Part shown: positions 1-8,173 of the stretch, one piece after another | How positions within the stretch are numbered: the stretch's first letter is position 1 | Layout of the letters: each line of letters begins with the position of its first letter | NCBI RefSeq assembly: GCF_001439805.1 | Contig: NZ_JYLK01000002.1 | Coordinates: forward strand, 1-64,000 | DNA from: Pseudomonas trivialis | Lineage (GTDB): Bacteria > Pseudomonadota > Gammaproteobacteria > Pseudomonadales > Pseudomonadaceae | DNA length: 64,000 nt | Direction of reading: 5' to 3' | Translations under genes and position numbers: made by a program | Notes under the pieces: model-generated | The model's database searches: none | Seen by the model: only the letters and a program-made list of their open reading frames with translations | What the model was told of the DNA's origin: nothing

Positions 1-2
1 TG

Positions 3-83
3 GAAGAGCGCGATGAATCAATTTGCGATTCTGTACGGAGATCGATTTATCAGGCCAACCTGGTAAAGATAGGGCCTGCCTGA
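3..83 (+). CDS. Possible C-terminal tail of a truncated gene
   Basis: One plus-strand frame is open from the window edge and ends in TGA at 81-83. The tail reads EERDESICDSVRRS followed by IYQANLVKIGPA. The pattern (acidic, C, V-R-R/Q-R, Y) loosely recalls the C-terminus of Rieske-type ring-hydroxylating oxygenase large subunits, but it is too short to assign. Frame 1 is also open to a TAA at 64-66, so the frame itself is uncertain. A perfect 8-bp stem (73-92) overlaps the end of this frame. Confidence 0.3.
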   Translation, partial: EERDESICDSVRRSIYQANLVKIGPA

Positions 84-127
84 CGGCAGGCCGTAACCGG
101 CCCGAACACAAAAAATCTGACACTCTC

Positions 128-162
128 GCAAAGAGCCGAGTTCCAAATGTGGCTCTTTTGCA
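128..162. terminator. Bidirectional rho-independent terminator
   Basis: AAAGAGCC (130-137) pairs with GGCTCTTT (151-158), with A- and T-rich flanks on both sides, so it can work in both directions. It lies between the plus-strand gene tail at the window edge and the minus-strand operon ending at 228. A further small inverted repeat, CCGTC-GTAAG-GACGG, sits at 171-185. Confidence 0.6.
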
Positions 163-227
163 AAAGTGACCCGTCGTAAGGACGGAACCCCTACCCGCCA
201 TCACCCAAATAACGGACATACACCCAA

Positions 228-1403
228 TCAAGCCAACCGAGCCCGCATCACATCCCCCCACCGCCGCACCAGATAATTATGCTCATCCATCACCGAATTC
301 CACACCGCGATATGCCCCATGCGCTGCTCATAACCGCCTCCATCACGCAGCTCCCCCACCTCGATCAGGGGCAGCCCGTCACTCCCCGGCAACTGCTCCC
401 GCGCCGGCTTGCCGGCATACCAGTAATCCCACTCCGCCGCGCTCAAATGATCACGGCTGCGCGCCGGATTGCCAATGTAATACCCCTGCCGCGCCATCAC
501 CGCACCCGGCCAGCCCGACAACCACCAGTTGAGGTACGCATACGCCGCATCCAGCACCGGCCCCTGGGCGTGGCGCGACAGGGACAAACCGCCGAACCAC
601 GCGCGATAACCTTCACGCGGCACCGCCAGCCGGTACTTCACGCCGGCGCGGTGCAGGCGCATCAGGGTCGGCGACCACAGGCTCTGGATATCCACATTCG
701 GGCTGAGCATCAATTGCGCCGCTTCTTCGTCGTCCGACCAGAACGCCGCAAAGTGCCCTGCCTTCTGTTTGCGCACGAGGATGTCAGCCAGCACATCGAT
801 CTCTTCGATGCTCATATTGCCAATGTCCTTGAAGTGCGCCAGGCCCGCGCCCTGCACCGCCAGCGCCGCGTCCAGCGCGCCGATGGCGGCATCGCTTTGC
901 AGCGCGGTGCGCGCGCCCCAGGCCGGGTCGAGCAACCAGCCCCAGCTTTCATTGCCGTGACTGAACCCTTCGGGCACGCGCTCGGGGCGGTAGGCGAAAC
1001 TGTCGGCATTGTGGGTCAGGGGCAGCATGCTGATGCGCTCGGTCACGCTGCTGCCCAGGCTGCCGTCGTGCTGCACGAACAGGCGCTCGCTGGGCACGCT
1101 GCCGCTGCCGAGACGATCGTCGGGCGACAGGCGACCGCGCTTGGGCAGGTCGTTGATCTCGTGCCACAGCGCGATGCGCCGCGTGTCGATGGGCTGGATC
1201 GCCCGCGCCGGCCACACGAAATCGACGTTGTGGAACCACTGGTCATACAGGTCGTAGCTGTCGGGCTGCATCACCGCGATGCGCTGCGCCTGGGCAACGT
1301 CGTGCACCTGGTACACCAGGCGAATACCCAGTTCCTGCTCCGCCCTCACCCGCAGGCATTCGAGCAGGGTCACCGACGTGCCGAGCACGCGCAGGGTGAT
1401 CAT
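228..1403 (-). CDS. Solute-binding-protein-like protein without signal peptide
   Basis: 391 aa. The fold-level pattern is that of a periplasmic solute-binding protein (SBP_bac type): an N-terminal MITLRVLGTSVTLL strand, a YDLYDQW segment, WHEINDLPK, and a C-terminal part with AYLNWWLSGWPGAVMARQGYY. The ATG overlaps the stop of the CobW gene by 4 bp (ATGA), so translation is coupled and this start is well supported; a longer upstream reading would lie entirely inside the CobW gene. No signal peptide, lipobox or Tat motif is visible, and no permease or ATPase gene lies nearby. It may therefore be a cytoplasmic binding protein, or one whose export signal is not recognisable. Last gene of the operon that starts at 7861. 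The family call is by pattern; the ligand is unknown. Confidence 0.7.
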   Translation of the reverse strand: MITLRVLGTSVTLLECLRVRAEQELGIRLVYQVHDVAQAQRIAVMQPDSYDLYDQWFHNVDFVWPARAIQPIDTRRIALWHEINDLPKRGRLSPDDRLGSGSVPSERLFVQHDGSLGSSVTERISMLPLTHNADSFAYRPERVPEGFSHGNESWGWLLDPAWGARTALQSDAAIGALDAALAVQGAGLAHFKDIGNMSIEEIDVLADILVRKQKAGHFAAFWSDDEEAAQLMLSPNVDIQSLWSPTLMRLHRAGVKYRLAVPREGYRAWFGGLSLSRHAQGPVLDAAYAYLNWWLSGWPGAVMARQGYYIGNPARSRDHLSAAEWDYWYAGKPAREQLPGSDGLPLIEVGELRDGGGYEQRMGHIAVWNSVMDEHNYLVRRWGDVMRARLA

Positions 1404-2374
1404 GCCGCGAAGCGCCGCGAGAACACATCGAAGGAACGGCGCAGTTGCGCAGGGTCCAGGCCACGCAGGATAAACACCAGTCGCGACTGGCGGTCGCTGC
1501 CCGGCCACGCGGGCAGGTGCACCGGGGCATGCAGGCAGTGCTGCACGCCATGAATGACAATGGGGGCCGAGCTTGCGTTCACGTTGAGCAGTCCTTTGAC
1601 GCGAAGGATTCGTTCGCCGTGGCATCTTAGCAGCATCGATAACCACACCCCGAAACCGACCCAGTCGAGCGGCTGCTCAAACGTGAGGCAGCACACTTGC
1701 GCGTCGCCATGGGTGACGGTGGTGGCCTGATGCAGTTGCCAGCGGCGCACTTCCACCGCCGGTTCAGCGCTGCGCAGGCCTTCGCCGAGCAGCAACTGGT
1801 CGCCGCTGTGGATCGTGTAGGTGTCGAGGATCGGCGTGCCGGCATTGAGCGCCTGCAGGTGCGCGCGCAGCGGTGCGCAGTCGTCCACCAGGTCGGTCTT
1901 GCTCAGCAGCAGACGGTCGGCCGCCGCCACCTGGGCCAGCCATTCCGGGTGCAGGCGTTCCTGCAGGGCGGCGTGGCTGGCGTCGACCAGGGTGATCACC
2001 AAACCAATATGAAAACGCCCGCGCAGTTGCACGTCGTTGTTCAGGGTGGCGAGGATCGGCGCCGGGTCGGCCAGGCCCGTGGTTTCCAGGATCACCCGCT
2101 TGAACGGCGGAATGTCCCCGCGCTCGCGACGTTGCAGCAGGCCGAGCAGCGCGTCTTTCAACTCGCCGCGAATCGAGCAGCACACGCAGCCACTGGGCAG
2201 CAGCACGGTGTCCGGCGCGACTTCTTCCACCAGCAGGTGGTCAATGCCCACATCGCCGAATTCGTTGATCAGCAGGGCGGTGTCGCCGAGGCTTTCACCT
2301 TGCAGCAGGCGCGTGAGCAAGGTGGTCTTGCCGCTGCCGAGAAAACCGGTGATGACGTTAAGGGCAATGCTCAT
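1400..2374 (-). CDS. CobW/COG0523-family GTPase (putative metal chaperone)
   Basis: 324 aa, usual length for the family. Residues 10-18 carry the P-loop GFLGSGKTT. The family-specific metal-binding motif GCVCCS lies near residue 63, INEFGDVGID follows the P-loop, and SKTD stands for the NKxD guanine-recognition motif. The C-terminal CobW_C domain is present. COG0523 proteins are GTP-dependent metallochaperones or insertases, usually for zinc, and often sit next to the metalloenzyme they serve. Its start overlaps the stop of the small CxxC protein gene (ATGA) and its stop overlaps the next start, so three genes are translationally coupled. The likely client in this operon is the NodB-fold hydrolase at 5649-6527 (inference). 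Confidence 0.9.
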   Translation of the reverse strand: MSIALNVITGFLGSGKTTLLTRLLQGESLGDTALLINEFGDVGIDHLLVEEVAPDTVLLPSGCVCCSIRGELKDALLGLLQRRERGDIPPFKRVILETTGLADPAPILATLNNDVQLRGRFHIGLVITLVDASHAALQERLHPEWLAQVAAADRLLLSKTDLVDDCAPLRAHLQALNAGTPILDTYTIHSGDQLLLGEGLRSAEPAVEVRRWQLHQATTVTHGDAQVCCLTFEQPLDWVGFGVWLSMLLRCHGERILRVKGLLNVNASSAPIVIHGVQHCLHAPVHLPAWPGSDRQSRLVFILRGLDPAQLRRSFDVFSRRFAA

Positions 2375-2667
2375 GCTGACTCCAGATGGTCGAGCAGGCG
2401 TGGATCAAGCGGGTCCAGCGCTCGTCCGAGCATGGCCTCGGCCGCTTGCCACAATTGATCCAGACCGCTCGCCAGTTCCTGTTTGCCGGTGGCCCCCAGC
2501 AGCAGGTACGACGCGCCCTGGAAGTCTTCGACCTTGAGCCTGAACACCGCCAGCACCTGGTTGATCGCCGCGATCCGGCGCAGGCGTTCGCGGCGCCGGG
2601 GCACTTCGTCGCCCAGGGGGTCGCTCCAGTGCAGGTCTTCGCCGAGCAGTCCGCAGAGTCCGCACAT
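2371..2667 (-). CDS. Small CxxCG protein coupled to the CobW GTPase
   Basis: 98 aa. It starts MCGLCGLLGEDLHW, a CxxCG pair at the extreme N-terminus, followed by an Arg/Glu-rich helical stretch and a leucine-rich C-terminal half. The family is not recognised. The ATG at 2667 lies 13 nt after the upstream SDR stop, and the stop overlaps the CobW ATG by 4 bp. The two cysteines could bind zinc or iron, and the tight coupling suggests a partner of the CobW protein (inference). An upstream in-frame start inside the SDR gene is unlikely. Confidence 0.75.
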   Translation of the reverse strand: MCGLCGLLGEDLHWSDPLGDEVPRRRERLRRIAAINQVLAVFRLKVEDFQGASYLLLGATGKQELASGLDQLWQAAEAMLGRALDPLDPRLLDHLESA

Positions 2668-2680
2668 GCTTACACCCCGC

Positions 2681-3430
2681 TCATGGCATGACGTCGCCGG
2701 AGTTCGGCCCGAGGGTCTGGCCGACGAACAGATTGCCACCCGGCTCGCTGGCCAGCAGCACGGCGGTGGGCGCCACTTCGTCGGCCAGGCCGAAGCGCCC
2801 CAGCGGCAGCTCGGCGGCCTTGGCGCGTTTCCAATCGGCGCTGATGCCGCCCACCAGCGGCGTTTCAATCGGCCCCGGGGCGATGGCGTTGACCAGCACG
2901 TTGTCCTTGGCCACTTCCAGCGCCAGGGACTTGGTGAAACCGATCACTCCGGCCTTGGCCGCCGCGTAGTGGGTCAACTCGGCGCCGCCCTTGATGCCCA
3001 ACTGCGAGGCGACGTTGATAATCCGCCCCCAACGCTGCGCGAGCATGTGCGGCAGGGCGCGCTGGCTGGCGATGAACACGCTGGTGAGGTCGACGCGCAG
3101 CATGTCGTTCCACTGCTCGATGGACAGGTCGACGCAGCGCGCCTGGGTGAGCATGCCGGCGTTGTTGACCAGAATATCGATGCCACCGAAATGTTCGACG
3201 CAGCGGTCGACGCTGGCCTGGGCGCCTTCGACGGTGCCCACATCGGCCAGGCACTCGACCACTTCGGCGCCGAGGTTGCGGCAGGTGATCGCGGTTTCAG
3301 CGAGGCTCGCGGCGTTGCGGTCGGCCAGCAGCAGACGCGCGCCTTCGGCAGCATAAGCGCGCGCGATGGCGGCCCCGATGCCGCTGCCGGCGCCCGTGAT
3401 GACGGCGCGGCGATTAGAGAGAGCGAGCAT
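2681..3430 (-). CDS. SDR-family NAD(P)-dependent oxidoreductase
   Basis: 249 aa, classical SDR length. It has the Rossmann glycine motif TGAGSGIG near residue 11, NNAG near residue 87, catalytic Ser (NVASQLG) and YxxxK (HYAAAK). LLADRNA after the glycine motif suggests an NAD preference. Start ATG 3430 has a strong GAGGAG ribosome binding site; the longer upstream reading frame only translates the REP hairpin. Second of two adjacent SDRs in the operon. Substrate unknown, probably a hydroxy/oxo intermediate of the same catabolic route. Confidence 0.9.
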   Translation of the reverse strand: MLALSNRRAVITGAGSGIGAAIARAYAAEGARLLLADRNAASLAETAITCRNLGAEVVECLADVGTVEGAQASVDRCVEHFGGIDILVNNAGMLTQARCVDLSIEQWNDMLRVDLTSVFIASQRALPHMLAQRWGRIINVASQLGIKGGAELTHYAAAKAGVIGFTKSLALEVAKDNVLVNAIAPGPIETPLVGGISADWKRAKAAELPLGRFGLADEVAPTAVLLASEPGGNLFVGQTLGPNSGDVMP

Positions 3431-3461
3431 GTAAATTCTCCTCAAACAAACACAGGCCCCA

Positions 3462-3489
3462 TGTGGGAGGGGGCTTGCCCCCTCCCACA
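3462..3489. repeat. REP hairpin inside an operon
   Basis: Perfect palindrome TGTGGGAGGGGG-CTTG-CCCCCTCCCACA. It is the core of the REP family seen repeatedly in this window. It lies in the 78-bp gap between the two SDR genes, the only sizeable gap in an otherwise tightly packed operon, so it may act on mRNA stability or on relative expression of the distal genes. Confidence 0.85.
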
Positions 3490-3508
3490 CTTGGATTGAG
3501 TACATCCC

Positions 3509-4270
3509 TCAGTCGGGCCAGCGCACGGTTAAACCGCCGTCGATGACGATGCTTTGCCCGGTCAGGTAGCTCGACGCTTCACTGGTGAGAAACTGCACCA
3601 ACGACGCCACTTCATCCGCGCGCCCCACCCGCCCCAGCGGAATCGCCCGCGCCGCCCTGGCCAACCCCTCCAGCCCCAGCGAGTTCTTCGCGTCCAGCGA
3701 TTGCGGCGTTTCGATCAACCCCGGAATCACCGCATTGCAGCGAATGCCCAGCGGCGCCAACTCCACCGCCAGCGACCGGCACAACCCCGGCACTCCCGCC
3801 TTGGCCGCAGCGTAATGGCTGTGGTCCTGCCAGCCATACACGCCGCCGGCAATCGAAGAAATCGCCACCAGCGCGCCGCCCTCCTTCATGTGGCGGGTGG
3901 CCGCGCGAAAGGTGCGCATCACCCCTGTCAGGTCGACATTGAGCATCTCGTTCCACAGCGCATCGGTCATTTCCAGCAACGGTGCGCGACGCAGCAGGCC
4001 GGCATTGGCCACCGCGTAATCAAGACGGCCGAAATGCTGCACCGCCTGCTCGGCCAGGGCGTCGACCGAAGCGGTGTTGCCCACGTCCAACGGCAGCATC
4101 AGGCACTCGCCGCCAGCCTCTTCCACCAGGGACACGGTCACGCCCGGGTCATGGGGATCAGCCGGATAATACCCGCCAACCACCGCCACCCCAACGCGGG
4201 CATAGGCCACCGCGAGCGCCTGGCCGATGCCGCTGGCGGCACCGGTAATCACAGCCACTTTGCGACTCAT
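3509..4270 (-). CDS. SDR-family oxidoreductase
   Basis: 253 aa. TGAASGIG glycine motif at about residues 9-16, ANAG near residue 90, Ser in AISSIAGG, YxxxK in HYAAAK, and a C-terminal G-x-D-E-V-A segment followed by ITGQ-like [10 protein letters not shown], all typical of classical SDRs. The ATG is preceded by AAGGAGTGATCG. It follows the MFS gene by 10 bp. Distinct from the neighbouring SDR in sequence, so the pair may act on successive or stereoisomeric substrates (inference). Confidence 0.9.
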   Translation of the reverse strand: MSRKVAVITGAASGIGQALAVAYARVGVAVVGGYYPADPHDPGVTVSLVEEAGGECLMLPLDVGNTASVDALAEQAVQHFGRLDYAVANAGLLRRAPLLEMTDALWNEMLNVDLTGVMRTFRAATRHMKEGGALVAISSIAGGVYGWQDHSHYAAAKAGVPGLCRSLAVELAPLGIRCNAVIPGLIETPQSLDAKNSLGLEGLARAARAIPLGRVGRADEVASLVQFLTSEASSYLTGQSIVIDGGLTVRWPD

Positions 4271-4280
4271 CGATCACTCC

Positions 4281-5621
4281 TTACTGAACGGTTTCCGGGC
4301 GCACATGGCGTGCGGCAAACATCAGCACACCGGACAAAAAGCACGGCACGGCGCCAAACCACAGGGCGGCGGTCTGCCAGTCGCTGCCGGCGGACAACAC
4401 TTGTGTGGCGCCAAACCCTGCGACCACGGCTCCAATGGGCCCCATTGCGTGGATGATCGCGCCGCCGGTGGCGCGGATGCTGGTGGGGAAACTTTCACTG
4501 ATAAAGAACAATGCCGCCGAATACGGCCCGATCAGGAAGAACAGGCCCAGGCTGTACAGCCCCACCACGGTCGGCATGTTGCTCGGGCCGTACAGCATGC
4601 CGGCGAACGACAGCCCGCCGAGCATCCAGCCCAGGCCGATCACGTTGCGCCGGCCAATCTTGTCGCCCATCCAACCGTGAGTCAGGTAGCCGCAGTACCC
4701 CACCAGATTCGACAGCACGAGGATGATCAGCGAGTTCTCGAACGAAACCTTGTGCACGCTGACAATGACCGAAGTCCCCAGCACGCTGAACACCTGGATC
4801 GCGGCCCAGTTGAGCAGCAGCGCAGCGCCGATCACCAGGGTGGCGCGACGGGCCGGACCACGGAAGGCGGCTTTGAGACCGGCCTTGCTGTGTTCGTCGT
4901 AGTCCACGCCGTAGGTGACGGCGACGTTTTGCGCCTCGGTCACCTGGCCGCTTTTGCGCAATTGGCTGATGCGCTGGTGAATCTGGAACTGCGGACTCTC
5001 CTTGAGTTTGCGCGCCATGATCGCAATGACGACGGCCGGGATGGCGGCGAAGACGAAGCAGCCCTGCCAGCCGATGACCGGCAGCAACAGCGCGGTCAAT
5101 CCCGCCGCGATCAACGCCCCCACCGGCCAGCCACCCTGTACCAGGCTGTAGATAAAGCCACGGCGTTTGGTCAGCTTCGGATCCTGCAAGGCACCATACA
5201 GTTCGCTCAGGTAGGTGGCGTTGACGGTTTCCTCGGCATAGCCCAGGCCCGCCAGCGAACGGATCAGGATCAGCGGCGACTTGCCCCACGCGCCGCCGAT
5301 GGCGGTGAGCGCCGAGCACAAGGCCGAGCCCGCCACGGTCAGGATGATGCCTTTGCGCCGGCCCAATTTGTCGACCACCGGGCCGACGGCAAAGGCCACC
5401 ACCGCCGTGCCCACCGCCACCCAGGTCGCGATTTGCGCTTGCTCCACTTCACTCCAGCCAAAGTGCCGGCCGATCTCCGGCAGCAAGGTGCCGAACAGGA
5501 TGAAGTCATACACCGCAAACACCCAGGCGAAAAACGCGATCCAGGTGGCGAAACGTACTTCCTGGGACGACAGTTGCCGGGGTTTCCAGCCAGTCAGGTC
5601 AAGCTTGTTGTAGATGGACAT
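4281..5621 (-). CDS. MFS transporter (metabolite:H+ symporter-like)
   Basis: 446 aa with about 12 predicted membrane segments. The signature DKLGRRKG loop between TM2 and TM3 and its second-half equivalent GDKIGRRN are both present. A short cytoplasmic N-terminus (about 25 residues) and a large charged central loop (SQLRKSGQVTEAQ region) fit the sugar/organic-acid branch of MFS. It lies between the deacetylase-fold hydrolase and the SDR genes, so it probably imports the substrate of this catabolic operon. Substrate not determinable from sequence. Confidence 0.88.
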   Translation of the reverse strand: MSIYNKLDLTGWKPRQLSSQEVRFATWIAFFAWVFAVYDFILFGTLLPEIGRHFGWSEVEQAQIATWVAVGTAVVAFAVGPVVDKLGRRKGIILTVAGSALCSALTAIGGAWGKSPLILIRSLAGLGYAEETVNATYLSELYGALQDPKLTKRRGFIYSLVQGGWPVGALIAAGLTALLLPVIGWQGCFVFAAIPAVVIAIMARKLKESPQFQIHQRISQLRKSGQVTEAQNVAVTYGVDYDEHSKAGLKAAFRGPARRATLVIGAALLLNWAAIQVFSVLGTSVIVSVHKVSFENSLIILVLSNLVGYCGYLTHGWMGDKIGRRNVIGLGWMLGGLSFAGMLYGPSNMPTVVGLYSLGLFFLIGPYSAALFFISESFPTSIRATGGAIIHAMGPIGAVVAGFGATQVLSAGSDWQTAALWFGAVPCFLSGVLMFAARHVRPETVQ

Positions 5622-5648
5622 GGGTCGCGCCTCAAGGGTGGGGTGAAA

Positions 5649-6527
5649 TCAGGTTCGGGGTTGGCGGCGGATAAAGTCGTCGGCGATTTCATCGAAGGTG
5701 ACGAAGCGCACGCCGGCATGGCTCTGGATGTGTTCGATCAGGCGCTCGAGCATCAACAGCACTTGCGGGCGACCGGACACGTCGGGGTGGATGGTCATGG
5801 TGAACACCGCGTGTTCGTGTTCGCGGTAGACCCAGTCGAACTGGTCGCGCCACATTTCTTCGAGGTGACGCGGGTTGACGAAGCCGTGGCTGTTGGGGGC
5901 TTTTTTGATGAACATCATTGGCGGCAGGTCGTCGAGGTACCAGTTGGCGGGGATTTCCACCAGGTCGGTTTCTTCGCCGCGCACCAGGGGCTTCATCCAG
6001 GTATCGGGGTGCTGGCTGTAATCGATCCTGGTCCAGCTGTCGCCCTTGCGCACGTAGTACGGATGAAAGTCGTTGTGCATCAGGCTGTGGTCGTACTTGA
6101 TGCCTTTTTTCAGCAGCAGCTCGTTGGTCACCTTGCTGAATTCCCACCACGGCGCCACGTAGCCGGTGGGGCGTTTGCCGGTGACCCGGGTGATCAGCTC
6201 GATGGATTTATCCAGCACGATTTCTTCCTGCTCGGCGGTCATCGCGATGGGGTTCTCGTGGCTGTAGCCGTGCACGCCGATTTCATGGCCGGCGTCGGCC
6301 ACCGCTTTCATTTGCTCGGGAAAGGTTTCCATCGAGTGGCCGGGGATGAACCAGGTGGTGCGCAGGCCGTAGCGCTCGAACAGTTTGAGCAGGCGCGGCG
6401 CGCCGATTTCGCCGGCAAACAGGCCGCGGGAGATATCGTCCGGCGAGTCTTCACCGCCGTAGGAACCGAGCCAGCCGGCGACGGCATCAACGTCGACGCC
6501 AAATGCACAGAGGATGTCTTTAGCCAT
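5649..6527 (-). CDS. Polysaccharide-deacetylase (NodB) fold hydrolase, cyclic-imide-hydrolase-like
   Basis: 292 aa. NodB-fold metal-site motifs: FGVDVDA near residues 9-15 (Asp) and [10 protein letters not shown] (HxxxH) near residues 88-97, with YVAPWWE and a late TIHPDVSG histidine. No signal peptide, so cytoplasmic and not a cell-wall deacetylase. Length and family match the short NodB-type imidase (cyclic imide hydrolase) described from Pseudomonas putida, which I recall as an 879-bp ORF, the same length as here. The adjacent amidase would then act as half-amidase, releasing ammonia from the half-amide. Ribosome binding site AAGGAG is 6 bp upstream. Fold is confident; imidase function is inference. 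Confidence 0.82.
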   Translation of the reverse strand: MAKDILCAFGVDVDAVAGWLGSYGGEDSPDDISRGLFAGEIGAPRLLKLFERYGLRTTWFIPGHSMETFPEQMKAVADAGHEIGVHGYSHENPIAMTAEQEEIVLDKSIELITRVTGKRPTGYVAPWWEFSKVTNELLLKKGIKYDHSLMHNDFHPYYVRKGDSWTRIDYSQHPDTWMKPLVRGEETDLVEIPANWYLDDLPPMMFIKKAPNSHGFVNPRHLEEMWRDQFDWVYREHEHAVFTMTIHPDVSGRPQVLLMLERLIEHIQSHAGVRFVTFDEIADDFIRRQPRT

Positions 6528-6538
6528 GGTGTGTCTCC

Positions 6539-7861
6539 TTAAACATTCAGTACGGATTCAACGGATAACGCGGCGCGCAACAGGCGTGCGTCTTCGCCGC
6601 TGGGGGCGCTGAGCAGCAGCCCGGTGGGCAGGCCCTGGGCATCGCGGCCGCTGGGCAAATTAACGCCGGGCATGTCGAGCAGGCTGCCGGGCATGGTCAG
6701 GCGCAAGATGGCGAGGTTGGTCTTGACGAACAACGCGTCGTCGGCTTCCAGCGCGGCCAACGGCGGCGCGACATGGGCCACGGTGGGGGTGATAAGGACG
6801 GCGCCGTCGAGGTCGTCGAGCAGTTGCTGTTGCAGTTGGCGGCGCGCGTCGGTCAGGTGGATCAATTGGCTGGCGGGCAGTGCACGCGCGGCTTCCAGGC
6901 GCCGGCGTACGCGGGGGTCGAGCTGTTCGGCGTCGGGGCTGTCGAGCAGCGCCTGGTGCAGGGCGAAGGCTTCGAAGGCGCCGAGCCAGCCGTGGTGTTT
7001 GATCAGGTCGAGCGTTGCCTGGAAGGGCGGGCATTCGCGCTCTTCGATCAGCGCGCCGCGGGCCTTGAGTTGCTCCATGGCGCGCAGCAGGTTGTTGCCC
7101 ACGGCCGGTTCGACGTCCTGTGGTGCCAGCACAAAGCGCTGGCCCTTGAGGCTGCGGGCACTGTGCTGCCGAGTGCGGCCATGCAGCAGGTCGTCGAGGG
7201 TCAGCGCATCACGCACACTGCGGGTGAGCGGGCCGAGGCTGTCGAGGGTGTGTGCCAGCGGGAACACGCCGTCGCGGCTGTAGCGCCGGCTGCTGCTGCG
7301 GTAACCCACCAGACCGTTGAGGGCGGCGGGAATGCGAATCGAGCCTGCCGTGTCGGTGCCCATGGCAATCGGCACGATACCGGCGGCGACGGCCACGCCC
7401 GAACCGGACGATGAACCGCCGGGAATGCGCGGCTGATCAAGGCCATGGGGATTGTGCGGCGTACCGAAATGCGGGTTCAGGCCCAGGCCCGAATACGCCA
7501 GTTCGCTGAGGTTGGTCTTGCCCAGGCTGACCATCCCCGCGCGGCATAACAGGCCGACCACCGGCGCATCGAGCAGAGCGGCCGGCGCATGGCGACGGTA
7601 GGCGGCGCCCGCCGTGGTGACGCTGCCGGCGACGTCGAACAGGTCCTTCCAGGCCAGCGGCACGCCATCGAACCGGCTCAAGGGCTGCCCGGCACGCCAG
7701 CGCGCGACGGCGGCTTCGGCTTCGCGGCGCGCGCGCTCGGTGCTCAGGCTGATAAACACCGAGGGCGAGCGGGCGGCTTTTTCGAGCGCTTGTTCGAGGG
7801 CTTGCACCGGGTCGTTGCGGCCGCTGGCGAAATCCTCGGCCATTGAAGTGGCGTCTGACAT
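6539..7861 (-). CDS. Amidase-signature-family hydrolase (possible half-amidase)
   Basis: 440 aa from ATG 7861 (GAGG nine bases upstream; earlier in-frame starts would overlap the operator). The amidase-signature core is complete: catalytic Lys in [11 protein letters not shown] near residue 76, the Gly/Ser-rich motif GGSSSGSG with cis-Ser, and the nucleophile region [13 protein letters not shown]. First gene of the operon and divergent from the GntR regulator. The family hydrolyses amides to acid plus ammonia. With the imidase-like neighbour, a role on the ring-opened half-amide is plausible but unproven. Confidence 0.88.
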   Translation of the reverse strand: MSDATSMAEDFASGRNDPVQALEQALEKAARSPSVFISLSTERARREAEAAVARWRAGQPLSRFDGVPLAWKDLFDVAGSVTTAGAAYRRHAPAALLDAPVVGLLCRAGMVSLGKTNLSELAYSGLGLNPHFGTPHNPHGLDQPRIPGGSSSGSGVAVAAGIVPIAMGTDTAGSIRIPAALNGLVGYRSSSRRYSRDGVFPLAHTLDSLGPLTRSVRDALTLDDLLHGRTRQHSARSLKGQRFVLAPQDVEPAVGNNLLRAMEQLKARGALIEERECPPFQATLDLIKHHGWLGAFEAFALHQALLDSPDAEQLDPRVRRRLEAARALPASQLIHLTDARRQLQQQLLDDLDGAVLITPTVAHVAPPLAALEADDALFVKTNLAILRLTMPGSLLDMPGVNLPSGRDAQGLPTGLLLSAPSGEDARLLRAALSVESVLNV

Positions 7862-7890
7862 CGGGATCAACCTCATAAACGTACATATTA

Positions 7891-7908
7891 ATAAAATGTA
7901 CATTTTAT
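7891..7908. promoter_or_regulatory. Operator-like palindrome, copy 1
   Basis: ATAAAATGTACATTTTAT is a perfect 18-bp palindrome about 30 bp upstream of the amidase ATG, where a repressor would block that operon. An extra half-site GTACAT lies at 7881-7886. The near-identical copy at 8048-8061 strengthens the call. The likely ligand is the divergent GntR-family regulator. Confidence 0.65.
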
Positions 7909-8047
7909 AAAGGCAGCTTTCGTGCCAGTCTCTGCGACGGCTTTTGCACTTTCCACACACAGTCACGGGCTAGATGCTTTGCAGTAGGATAAAAATACTG
8001 GCGCTGAGCGCCCCGAGGGTCTTGAATGAAATAATGTATCTTTGATT

Positions 8048-8061
8048 AAAAAGTACATTTT
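8048..8061. promoter_or_regulatory. Operator-like palindrome, copy 2
   Basis: AAAAAGTACATTTT matches the core of copy 1 (AAAATGTACATTTT, 7893-7906) at 13 of 14 positions, 155 bp away. It is on the regulator side of the intergenic region, so it may mediate autoregulation. An ATGTAT half-site at 8034-8039 extends it. Confidence 0.55.
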
Positions 8062-8173
8062 GGTGCAGAAAAGTAACATCGGCTCCAAAACAGCGCCGCC
8101 GACGTGGCGCAGAGTGACAGCTGCATCTATGAGAGAATCCGCCGCCCCCGTCCTACAAGGTCTTGAGAAACCG

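Larger units (their letters stand above)
7862..8173. other. Divergent intergenic region of the amidase operon and gntR
   Basis: About 310 bp with markedly lower GC than the flanks. It contains both outward promoters (not individually resolved) and two copies of a 14-bp operator-like motif, annotated separately. If translation of the regulator starts at 8129 or 8042 instead of 8174, the right part is coding. Confidence 0.6.

Noticed and set aside
279-1553. Long plus-strand open frame opposite the solute-binding-like and CobW genes
   Set aside because: High-GC antisense shadow: low-complexity Arg/His/Gln-rich product with no family pattern, while the minus strand has clear motifs and start signals.
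4227-6542. 771-codon plus-strand open frame
   Set aside because: It lies antisense to the MFS and NodB-fold genes and its product is Gly/His/Gln-rich shadow sequence.
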